From assembly GCA_035235625.1 (NCBI GenBank), contig CP141141.1, positions 39,269,719 through 39,333,718 of the forward strand: a DNA stretch of 64,000 nucleotides, written 5' to 3'. Shown here one piece after another: positions 11,941-22,740 of this stretch. The notes beneath the pieces were generated by a model, which was given only the letters and a program-made list of their open reading frames with translations, searched no databases and was not told the DNA's origin. Numbering within the stretch: the first letter of the stretch is position 1; each line of letters opens with the position of its first letter. The DNA comes from Saururus chinensis. Lineage: Eukaryota > Streptophyta > Magnoliopsida > Piperales > Saururaceae. A program made the position numbers and the translations under genes.

Positions 11941-12540
11941 AAAAAAATTAATTTGATTTCGTCGTTTAGAATGATGAAATCAGTGTTCTTCCCACGACCG
12001 AGCCCGAAATAAAATAAGTGCGGTAGTTTCGTCGTTCAGAACGACGAAATCGGCTTAAGTTGATTTCGTCGTTCTGAACGACGAAACCGGGTCAAGTAAT
12101 AAAAGGTTTCGTCATTTAGAACGACGAAATCGTATTCAAGCCAATTTCGTTGTTCTAAACGACGAAATCAACTTAAAAAATATAAAAAAAAAGCCACAAG
12201 TGGTATATTTTGGTAAAAAAAATTTTAATTATTATTTTAATAATTTTTCCTTTTATTTAGTATGATTTAAGTGAACGATTGCCTAAGTGACGATGATTTT
12301 GTATAAAAGAAGCTTTAATTCGTCCCTCCTGTAATTTTGTCTTTTTAAAAAATATATATATATGATTTAAGTTGATTTTGTCGTTCTAAACGACGAAATC
12401 AACTAAATTTTTTTAAAAAAAGCCACGCAAGCGCCAGTGCTTGGCTGGCGCCTACGTGGCGAAAACCAACACCATTTTGGAAAATATTTTCCAAAATGGT
12501 TTAAATTGGTAAAAAAAAATAATTATTTAATAAATTTCCC
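11941..12540. repeat. Right MULE terminal inverted repeat
   Basis: This is the uninterrupted inverted counterpart of the left arm. Palindromic units start near 11957, 12027, 12063, 12107, 12145 and 12376. Each reads TTTCGTCGTT, then 1-3 bases, then AACGACGAAA or a close variant. A further palindrome, CCATTTTGGAAAAT/ATTTTCCAAAATGG, lies at about 12472-12500. Confidence 0.85.
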
Positions 12541-13324
12541 TTATTTTATTTTTATTTTTGTTTTGATTTTATGAGTGCCTCCTACCCTAATATCCGATTG
12601 TATTAATAAAGGTAAAGTGACTAAAACTTAAAAAAGGAGGTGGGAGGTTTTTCATTATTTTTTTTAATTTTAATTTTTGTGCACTAAATAATAGAAATTC
12701 ACTTTTTTTCGTTGGTACCTTTCTCATCCTCCCGCCCCACCACCGTTGTTTAATCCATTTTATTTCATATTTGTGCATTAAATCAAAATTGATATTGCAA
12801 AAAATTTAGTCTTTTAGATGATAAACTTCCCCTCTTAAATTGTAATTTTATATGACATTAATTGTGTAAAATTGTGATTAAGATCACAAAGAGCTAATTT
12901 TTTTAGTTTTAACCGGGGGGCAAATACCCATTGTATTTACAAAGGTTTTAGAGTGCAACTCCATCATCCTATTTTTTACCATGATCTTTAATTTTAATGG
13001 AAGATGGATATCTACCATTTGGTACAAATGATGTAAAATGTCACTTATTAGTAAGTTTTATTACGAGGTCGATATCCACCTTGCTGGCCTACACTTCGAT
13101 AGGTGGTGATTGACAGTGACACGATTCCAACACGGAGTGGTGAGTGAGGATTAAGCACTAGTGAGTGTGTTAAATATATTTTATATTAAATTTGTATTTA
13201 TTAATTTTTAATCAAATTATAAATATTTAAGTTTTTTCCTCTAAATTTACTTATTGGTGAAGCTATGTGAAAAAAATAAATATGTAATAGGAAAGTTTAA
13301 AAATAAAAAACCATGTTTATTTTA
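12541..13324. other. Gene-free AT-rich spacer
   Basis: Low-complexity A/T-rich sequence between the MULE and the next LTR. No supported ORF, RNA gene or terminal repeat was seen. Confidence 0.6.
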
Positions 13325-16300
13325 TGTAATATCTTTAAATTTTTTAGGTTTTGAAAATTAAATACGTAGAAAATAAGGTATTTGACCCATCAATATTCTT
13401 AGTAGAATAACTTCCTCCATTAATAGAATTTGTGATTGAAACTAATTCTATTGGAAAGTAAATATGAAAAGCTTCGAACGCCACCAAAAATGCATGAATC
13501 GGAGTTCGGATAAAGGAGATACGATTGTTCAGAGTTGAATATATCGTATAGGGCCCGTTTACCCTATTTAAACGTGTATTCAGCCCGTTTGTCATTTTGC
13601 GAACCTGATTATTTATAATTTTGAAATTAATTTTTAAGGTCCCCTTAATTAGGGAGGATTACCCAAATTCTAGAGGGTTAGGAATCCTAATCTATATACT
13701 TATAAAAAGGCTTTTAAGGGCACAATTAAAGGGGCTTATTTTTTGTTGAGGAAAAAAAAGAGGGCGGAGAAGGCAGCCAAGGGAGTTTTTCGGTGAAGCT
13801 TTAAGGGCGGCGAATCGACATCAACTCGGCCAGCGAGGTAAGATCCTTGTTTTTTAAAATTCATTTGTGGGAAATTAGTTTCAAATATGTATTAAGTGTT
13901 AGATCATTGGTAATTCTTTGCAATTAATATAATGGAACTGCAGACATCAGCATCGATATTATGTCGCTGGTGGTCGTCCGACTATGGTTTTATCATAATA
14001 TATATACATGTGTCGGGAACTTGGTTGTGCGAAAGCCATGGCCGACGGGAAGTATACATAGAAGAAGAAGTGGTTGATTGAATGTATGAAAATCCTTGCT
14101 GAAGTAGTTGTTGGTTGTAGAGGGGATTCCAAATCGGTTGTATAAGCAAGGCATGATCGACTGATGAGAAATTCCATCTGCAACTCCCAGTGGGCACACT
14201 GACTCATAACTTTGGAGGCTAGTTACTGCATAAACAATAGACGAACTCGGTCTACAAACGTTGGATTATGAGTGATGGAGGTGTCCTCTGGGAGCCGAGG
14301 AGTGACCTTTATCGCCTTGGCTTCCCAAGGTTCGGCATGATTCTGTCCAACGGCAGCAGAGACACAGGGCTGAATCTTTACTGCCTATCTCAAAAAAAAA
14401 TAGAGAGAAGAAAAGATGAGTGCATCGGCATGAATGGAGAGTATGCCGGTGATTTTGGATGGTGGAGGAGTCATAGATGGCTTAAAAGCATTCGTCCAGC
14501 TCATGATCTTGCCGACAGAGGCGGCTATGTTTCATCTGTAGGAGTTTACAGGGGAGAACTACTGACAAAGTCGAGAGTAAAACTTGATTGGACGTCGGAG
14601 TGAGGCAAGGACGGGAGTAATTCAGGTAGCCTCGGGTGGCCAGACGGACACTTGCTCACTGGCCGAATGCTATTTCCTTCTCTCTGTGCGAGGAATGGAA
14701 AAACGAGCGGAGAGTTTCCATCTGTTGAGGGTGGCATGAGGGACAATAAAATTACCCAGAAGGGTAAAGGAGTGGATGACATACATTTTCTGGCAGACCA
14801 GGGAGGAAGGTTCGGCGACAACTCGCCGGCCGGACCTCCTCTGCTCTGGTCTGCAGGAGATTCTTTTTAGGGGTGATTATGGGTTAATAAACGGTGTGAG
14901 AACATTTTCATTCTTTTGGAGCGAACACATGACTTAAATAAATATATGCCAAGCCTCATGGGGAGGAAAGATTTCAATGAGTGGGTAATTGACCATCTTG
15001 TCCCTAGGGTTAATAAAAAACCGTTAAGTCAACTTGGGTTGGTTTAAGGGGTTCACAACCCTATCACATGCTAAGAAAACTACACAGAATTCATGAAGTC
15101 AAGTAGTACCCTCAAGTTCAATTTTGGACCCATTGGATTTCAATAAGACCTTAAACCAAATGACAAAAATACTCTTTTGAGTGGACCCATCGTGGTTTAG
15201 GGAAGCCCTGAATAAAAAGACAAAAATAGCCTTATGTGTAGACCAGCCCACATTTGCGTGAATGAAAGCAACAAGCCAATGTGATACTCAAACCTTTTGA
15301 GAGGTTAAAGACTGTTGTGAGAATAGATAGGGTCGTGTCCTAGGTAAAATAATTATGTTAATGCCCTTAGGTGCATTATGGTCAGTTTTTAAAGAGAATT
15401 AATAAGCTAACCTAAGGAGGGTTAGGCACGTGAGCTTGAACAATTTAATATCATTATTGAATTTGATTATTGATATTATGATGTGCTTGGACCTGTGTGG
15501 TTCTACTTGTTTATGTTATTCATTGTTTCAATATTTTGCTATTGATGTTGTGATAGCAACTTATCACTAGCTTAAGATAATTGAAAGATTAATTGATTGG
15601 GTGGATAACTTTGGATTGGGCGAGAACACTTAATCAAGATAAATACTAAAATACCTCAGAGGGGTTTGGGACTAGTTCATACAATGAACAAAGCCTTTGA
15701 CCTAACGATTAGCCTTGGTTGATGAACCGATAGTAGTTTCGAGTTTTAGACTCTAGTCTAGAAGGGATTAATAGGGTTTGGGATAGTCATTTGGAATCTT
15801 GGCTTATAGATAAGCAAGATAGGGTTTAGAATGGTTTCATGAGTTTTAGCTCTATTGAGGAGCCACTAATTTGACCGTGTAGTTACACCTCCCCATTAGA
15901 GGGAGCTCTGCGTGATCCGAGCTCACCACAGATCTATTGAGGATCTTTTAGTGTACACACAATTGGATTAGCTGACATCTTGCTTGTTGGCTTTTTTCAC
16001 CACTTCTGTTTAGGTGTAGTTGTGGGCCATGCCCTTCCACTCCGGTCAGGATCTTTGTGGGCTAGGAGGGGTGATGGTACTTCTTGGTGAATTGGTGAAT
16101 TTCAGGGGCTTGGTGGATTCCAGGGTGTTTCGTCATGGATTTACCTTTGAGGGTAGTCTATGGTGAATTTGTCATTTGTCATTTAGGTTGACATCTGATG
16201 AGTTTGTCTGTCATTATGATTAGTGAGGGATATTAATTATCGAACAACGGTTTAAGAGATAATTAATAACATTATTTGATATTGCTTATTTAATTAAAAG

Positions 16301-16962
16301 AAGTGGAACGATTAAAGGACTTGCATAAAATATAGGTTGTTTTAAAATACTTAAGCATTGCATGTGTGATGTTATGTTTCTTAGTATAGTGTAGTATTAG
16401 GTAGAACTACATCTGGATCTGATCTTGTTGGAAACATTGGAGATGTTGTCTGATGAGTACGTAGGCAATTAATATCGGGTGATATTGGCATGATCCGAAA
16501 AATATTAAATAATACTTTTATTCTTTTGAATGCTCCTCCAAGGGGAGGAGATGTTTTGTTATCTATTTGGTCTTGTTTGCTTGCAGGTTCTTTAGATGGG
16601 GACATTACAAGATCAGGATGTTGGTAGGCATTTGATGATGACATTGCACTAGTGGGACCTAGTCTCTTACTTTTGCAATTATGTAAGTAATTGTAGTTAT
16701 TAGCGTGAGAACCATCTTTACTTGGTTATTTATTTTCGGATAGATGATAGACTTGTACTTAGAGGGTTAACTTGCTATTTATGGAATTTAACACGTGTAA
16801 TAACATCATATTATTTGATATTCGTATTTGTGAACCCCAGTTATCATGATTAGGATATTTAATTGGATGATTTATTTTGTGTTTAAGAAAGAAAAAAATT
16901 TGTTCTTGATTTATAGCATGCAATTTATCTAAAAAGGGGTTTTGAAAATTAGGGTCGTGACA
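13325..16962. mobile_element. Probable solo LTR, Ty3/gypsy type
   Basis: It starts TGTAAT and ends GGTCGTGACA. The five flanking bases are TTTTA on the left and CTTTA on the right (4 of 5), so the borders are only probable. Inside near 16400-16480 is the pair GTAGAACTAC and TACGTAGGCAA, also present in the better-bounded LTR at 37930-39993. A CGGAGTTCGGATAAAGGAG stretch near 13500 resembles the start regions of the LTRs at 27782 and 37930. Short ORFs at 14268-14870 match nothing I recognise and are not called. No gag-pol was seen. Confidence 0.5.
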
Positions 16963-19900
16963 CTTTATGCCTATACACTATGTGTTTAATGTATATTATT
17001 ATGCCGAAGCCATCAAATTGGTGCCCACCATAACCAAAGGACTTTCACCTAAAAATACATATGCATATTTTTGGCCAATATGTGACACAAAATCCTTTGA
17101 CACCATTGTCTTCGCCAATCTATGACATAATATTTAACATATAATTTAGATTTACAATTGCTTATTACGACTATATATGAATTATTATAGAGGTTGTATG
17201 TATAACTAATGGTCATTGTGATCCTTAAAGCAATGTATTACAATTATAGCATGCAATAGTGACATTTGTTCAATATATAATTTATTTTTAACTTATTTTA
17301 TTTTATCTTATTAAATATGTATTTACGCATATAAAGTGTGTGTATTTTTGCTAATTTTTTTAAAAGAAATCATGTGGACAAGGATTTGGTTAGTAGTTGT
17401 TGATGACCTAAGCCTTTAATATAGACTTTTAGATGTTCTAAATAGAAAAAAGTTTTCAAGTAAATTGAATTAATCGAAATCACCCTCTATAAGATCACAT
17501 GATCAAGTTAAGCAAATACCTTGCATGTTTAATGTTAATCAAGTTACTTCCAAAGTAATGTTTTGAATAATGCTACAACTGCTCAACCTTAACAATGCGT
17601 CAAATGCATACTGCATTACAAAGGCCCCATGCCTAAATGCAGGACATGTGTTTTCATTGTGGTGCCCAAGCTTTTGCGGGTTAAAATGATATGAAAAATA
17701 ATTGATTAAGGTGAAGATGGATATGTTAGAAGTAGGTTTAGATTATATGGGTTAAGCCCATGTCATTTATATTGGTTAAACCTTAGAAGTAGGTATGATT
17801 TATATGGGTTAAGCCTATATGGTTTATATGGGTTAAGCCCACATAGTTTATATGAGTTAAGCCTGCGTGAGTATTGAAAACCCAAGCCCACTTTGTAATA
17901 AATGAGAATCACACATGTTAATTGGTTGAAAGAGTGAATAGTCTCACATTACCTAGGAGAAGGTGATTTTGTTGGTATATAAAATATAAGTTTGGTTTTT
18001 CAAGTTAGGCCTATATGGCACCCACTTTTGTGGGAGAGTTACATGTTGAACCCATTCGGCTCAGTTCGGTTTGCACGTACTTGTGTCGGTCGAGCTGGGC
18101 CGAGTTGGGTCAACAAGATAATTATTTTTAGGATAAATTTATTTGGTTTAATTTTTTTTAACCCAAATTAATTTAGTTTGGTTTTTTCCTACCTAAAATG
18201 GGTCCGGTTTTATTCTCACCAACTCGTGTCCGTTACCGGACAAATGCATATGTTTGAAGAGTATGGGATTTCTTATAAAATCCTAAAAAATATTTTTTTG
18301 TATTATCCTTTGACTAGATTGTCGTCTCTAGATTATAGTTCGCTATGTGTACTGTGTGAAAGTACTTTATATATTGCATAGTTAATCATCTTATCTTGGG
18401 AGGCAAATGCCCCAAGTTTATATTAAGCACCAATAGAGAGAGTAAATTCTGTCTTAAAAATAGAGCAATTTGTTTGATTCGATTATCTTCTTTTAATAAG
18501 ATTTTTTTATCACAATAGTTACAAATGTACAAAAATAACAAAATATTCACATTTGCTTCTCTTAAAAAAAATTTCTAATCATACTTTAAAATAGTTTCAC
18601 CATGTAACTATTGTTCTCGTTGGCTCAAACCCCTACATTGGCTACCGAAATAATACCCTGATTTACCTGGTGCTTATGTTGCGTAAACAATGTATAAGCC
18701 CTAATTGGCAGTAGGATATAATTATCTAAGAGGCTGATAATTTTGTCCCTTCTAGTAGGGCCTTCGGGACACCCCTAGGTGACAAAAAAATAAAAACCTA
18801 CAGCCAGCAAATCTAACTCCAATTGGCTTAACTGCCAGTACGGTACGGAAGAATCTGTTTTGCTCACTATTCCGGGGAATGGCCTGAATAATCCGGACTT
18901 TGGAGGGTCTTGCTAATTTTGAGTATTGACTCAACTAGACAATAATCTGGCCAGGGGTGTACTATCTCAAACCAGGTAAAGTTCTAAAACCCAAGAGCAC
19001 ATGTTACGCAAGTAACACAACTGGTCTGCTTGCAAAAGTATGTGGCAGCTCTTGCCAAAAAACCATTTTCCAAACCACGTGCAAGTAACCTTGTCGATAC
19101 ATTCATTAGGGCGTGTTTGTTTTTAGATCAAGCAAACAGATTATTATCCTTGCATGTTAACCCATTTGATCAAATGCGTATTTTTTTGTTCAATTCAGGT
19201 ATTTAAATGGGGATCAAAGTTGACAACATTATGCCTGCCAAAACAGCTAGATTATAGACTTATTTTTTTAGTGTAATAATAAAAAAACCCCTTAAGTTTG
19301 AGATTGCTCTAGGCTTGTGCTGTTGATCTCCAATCTAATAGATGTTTAGGTGAAGTAACTTTCTCCTTTCTCCTTATTATAGATTTAACTGACTTATGGA
19401 CTAATAAAAGCAGTCCTGTTTGAATGAAGAAGTGAAGTCAAAACTGTCTTAGGGGTCATAGGGGTCATTTGGGAGGCATTAAGGTTTAGGGAAAGCACTT
19501 TCCCTACCTAACTCTCCTCCTGAATTAGAGGCCCCACAAGAATTTGGTGATTAATACATTAGTGGATAATGAATATAAGCGATTTGCAATTGATAAAAAG
19601 GACTTAAAATTAAGCAATTTAATAGAACATCTTTATTCTTCTAAATTATGTAAATTTTATTTTTTGGTCCTTTTATAAGGAAGAGTTTTTCATGCTATTT
19701 TATATCTAGGAGACTAATATAAAGAACGTATAAGAGCCCTTGATATTTAAGATATGTGCATACTAGCACACATTAGCGTCAATAATATTAATACAATATA
19801 TACTAATATGTGAGTCATTAATCTCAAAGATGAAAAACTCTCATATTAATCTTATTGTCTTAACGGAGCATGAAAAACACTTCCCAAAATTACAAATATT

Positions 19901-21130
19901 AAACAGGAACATCTTCCTTAGGCAGTGAAGCCGATAGTGCTAGCTTAATTACGAAGTCCTGGAACTAGTTTTGATCCTAAAGTAATTTAAATATTGATTT
20001 ATATAAAGTGTCCCATTTATATTTGCCTAGCTCTTGCCCATCTACCATGTGCCTTAGGGGTCACACAATCATCATTGTGCAACATCCGATATAATCCTCC
20101 TGCCCACCTCCTAAAACAGGCAGGATGTTTGACTTAAGACTGATGGATTGAAGTGCGCCTCGACGCATATTCAAAATATGTATGGGGGTGTACGCTAATT
20201 TTTTTGTACAATTTGGGTTTATTACGTTAGTTAATTCAAGAGAGAGAAGACCAAAAGGCTAGTATTAAATAATATTTTAGCACTTAATATAACCATAGAA
20301 AGTACTCAGAATAAAGTAGATCAAGTATAGAAAAAAAACAAGTGTGTATCTGCCCAATTTATTGCTTGATTTCTACATAGGTGTTGAAAATTATACACTA
20401 AAATTGTACACCAAATTTATACACCCATAAGGTAGTATGTTTGTTAGGCAATAAAAGAGTAATGGTGTTGGAACGATTAAGTAAAGTTTTGGCCTATGAA
20501 ACTTAATGTTGCTCAAGTAATTTTTATAAAAAAATCATTATCCTTTTAATTGTCCTACGAAACCTACTCAAGGTGCATAGGTTTGTTGTACATATTCAAT
20601 ATTGTAGACTAAGTAATATCATTGTCCTTTGTACAAGTTGTTTTCTCAAAATATATTTCTAACCTTTAAAATAATAATAATTCTACAAATCTACCCGTCT
20701 CCAACCATAAGTGAAGCCCTAAAGTCTTCTCTGAAACTTACTTCATTTAAAATTACTAATCATAAGAAACATTATAAAACCATAATATTTCTTGCAATTC
20801 AGCGATCATAGATGGGTTTTGCATAGGTGGTTTACTTTTATTCTCAACAGTGTTGATGAGATAATTAAATCATACAAGGCCGAATTGCCCCCCAAGGTTT
20901 TGAGGTTTGGGGGGGAAAAAGCAGGGCCAAGTTGGTGCAATCTATGGACTTTTGGGCGAGGAAACCATGGGCAGTATCTTAGACGGCCAAACACAAAACC
21001 GGCGACGCCTCGGAAACCTCCTTTCCTGCCCACTGTCTCCCTCATCCCCCCAACCCCACTAGACCGAAACCCATCAATCCCACCTACATGACCATGAGAT
21101 TGACTCCCCCTTGCCGCAAGTTCCCCGCCG
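16963..21130. other. Gene-free region with fragmentary repeats
   Basis: Mostly unique-looking AT-rich sequence. An LTR-promoter-like stretch lies near 17880-18120 (GTCTCACATTACCTAGGAGA followed by a GGTATATAAAATATAAG box). No coding region I can support. The last few hundred bases are the distal promoter of the HRA1-like gene. Confidence 0.5.
17738..17865. repeat. Short tandem array, about 24-bp unit
   Basis: About five imperfect copies of a unit close to TTTATATGGGTTAAGCC plus 6-8 variable bases. Confidence 0.7.
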
Positions 21131-21357
21131 CTGGAACTAGTGCTGCCCCAGATTAAGTATCAAAGCCAATCGTATAGATACAGCTCACATCCTCCTCCTT
21201 CCTTTTCTTCCCCCTTTCATCTGCAGTCTCTTATCCCCCAAAACAGGCCTGTCTTCTTTGGCTTCTTTTTGTGTTCAATCGTTTTGACCGTTCATTTGGC
21301 AAATTTGCAGTCTTGGTCGGCAAGAAGTAGCTTTTTGGGCCTTCGTTGTTTGTTCTA

Positions 21358-22740
21358 ATGGAAGCAAATGGGTTGCAGGGTGGAATGCTGGGCGGGGGAA
21401 TGCTCGGCCTTGAGATGCCTCTCCACCCGCAGCAGTCCCAGCCGCAGCTTCAGCAGGCACATGCTTCCCACCACCACCAGCCCCAGATGATCCCCTTCGC
21501 CGCCGAGCACCCAAAGCCGTCCCAGCAGCAGTTGTATGCCGGCTACGCCGGCATCAAGCCGAAGGCCGGCCCGGGGGGCCCGGCGGGCAGCGATGAAGAT
21601 GAAGCGGACGACGGCGCGAACGGTGGGAACGGGGTAGGCTCCAAGAGGATGTCCCCCTGGCAGCGGATGAAGTGGACGGACAGCATGGTCCGCTTGCTCA
21701 TCACGGTCGTCTACTACGTGGGCGGCGACGACGGAGGCGACGTGGGCGAGAAGAAGAAGGCCGGGAGCGGCGGGGGAGGGGGGCTGCTGCAGAAGAAGGG
21801 AAAGTGGAAGTCGGTGTCGAGGGCGATGATGGAGAAAGGGTTCTTCGTGTCGCCGCAGCAGTGCGAGGACAAGTTCAACGACCTGAACAAGAGGTACAAG
21901 AGGGTGAACGACATCCTGGGGAGGGGGACGGCCTGCCGGGTGGTGGAGAACCAGAGTCTGCTCGATTCCATGGACCACATCTCCCCCAAGATGAAGGAGG
22001 AGGTCCGCAAGCTCCTCAACTCCAAGCACCTCTTCTTCCGGGAGATGTGCGCCTACCACAGCAGCTGCGCACAGAACAACCACGCCAACGCTTCCCCCGC
22101 CGCCCCCTCCGCGGCCGCCACCCACTACTCGGACTCGTTGCAGGACTCCTCCGGCTTCCAGACCCAGCAGCAGCAGCATCAACATCAGCTGCAGCAGGGA
22201 TGTTTCCACGAGGCGAGGGTCGGGGAGGAGGAGGACGAGGTGGACAATGTGCACGCGGTGGCGGCGGAAGAGGAAGATGACGACGAAGATGACGACGAGG
22301 ACGACGAGGAGAACGACGAGGAGAACGACGAGGAAGACGAGATGGTGGAGAACAAAGGGGGGAAGAAGAGGAGGTTGTTGGGGGCGGGAGGGATGGTGCA
22401 GCAGCTGAGGGCGGAGGTGGCCAAGGTGGTGGAGGACGGAACGAGGAGCGTGTGGGAGCAGAGGGAGTGGATAAAGAGGAGGACGGTGGAGCTGGAGGAG
22501 CAGCGAGTGGGGTGGCAGAGCGAGGCGCTGGAGCTGGAGAAGCAGCGCTTCAAGTGGCTCAAGTTCAGCAGCAAGAAGGAGAGGGAGCTGGAGCGTCTCA
22601 AGCTGAGCAATGAGCGCAAGCGCCTGGAGGCCGAACGCATGGCCCTGCTCCTCCGCCACAAGGAGCTTGAGCTGGAGCCCCGTCTTCACGCCGGCTACCA
22701 TAATTGCAGCAGGCCCGACCCTTCTTCCCTCACCGGCTGA
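21358..22740 (+). CDS. HRA1: Trihelix transcription factor, HRA1-like, intact single exon
   Basis: The 460-residue frame starts at MEANGLQGG; an ATG 12 bases upstream (MFVL) is possible but less family-like. A Gln/His-rich N-terminus leads into an Asp/Glu patch. The trihelix DNA-binding domain runs from about residue 98 (SPWQRMKWTDSMVRLL) to about 190 (QKKGKWKSVSRAM, SPQQCEDKFNDLNKRYKRVN) and is followed by the conserved NSKHLFFREMC block. Then come a Gln/His stretch, a long acidic run near 305-335, a basic KKRR patch and a C-terminal coiled coil. The core most resembles Arabidopsis HYPOXIA RESPONSE ATTENUATOR1 (At3g10040), which restrains RAP2.12-driven anaerobic genes; the paralogous At1g21200 type is the alternative. 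Very GC-rich compared with the flanks. Role is inferred from family; nucleus is expected. Confidence 0.85.
   Translation: MEANGLQGGMLGGGMLGLEMPLHPQQSQPQLQQAHASHHHQPQMIPFAAEHPKPSQQQLYAGYAGIKPKAGPGGPAGSDEDEADDGANGGNGVGSKRMSPWQRMKWTDSMVRLLITVVYYVGGDDGGDVGEKKKAGSGGGGGLLQKKGKWKSVSRAMMEKGFFVSPQQCEDKFNDLNKRYKRVNDILGRGTACRVVENQSLLDSMDHISPKMKEEVRKLLNSKHLFFREMCAYHSSCAQNNHANASPAAPSAAATHYSDSLQDSSGFQTQQQQHQHQLQQGCFHEARVGEEEDEVDNVHAVAAEEEDDDEDDDEDDEENDEENDEEDEMVENKGGKKRRLLGAGGMVQQLRAEVAKVVEDGTRSVWEQREWIKRRTVELEEQRVGWQSEALELEKQRFKWLKFSSKKERELERLKLSNERKRLEAERMALLLRHKELELEPRLHAGYHNCSRPDPSSLTG

Larger units (their letters stand above)
5245..12540. mobile_element. Mutator-like element (MULE) with long TIRs, transposase remnant and plant-mobile-domain cargo
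   Basis: The two ends are long inverted copies of each other. The left arm covers about 5252-5556 and 6488-6837 and is split by a later insertion; the right arm covers about 11941-12540. Between them lie, in order on the plus strand, a MuDR N-terminal region, a MULE transposase with a SWIM zinc finger, and a plant-mobile-domain (MAIN-like) gene, all broken. The exact edges are hard to fix because both flanks are T-rich (TTATTTTTATTTTT-like on each side), so the expected 9-bp duplication cannot be read with certainty. Long TIRs and the transposase identify the superfamily. The copy is non-autonomous now. Confidence 0.85.

Noticed and set aside
14268..14870. Open frames inside the probable LTR
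   Set aside because: Short, no recognised domain, and embedded in LTR-like sequence.
18700..18960. Moderately GC-rich block with GTCCCTTCTAGTAGGG and GCCTTCGGGAC
   Set aside because: Considered as a structured RNA, but no tRNA, snRNA or other known fold could be built by eye.
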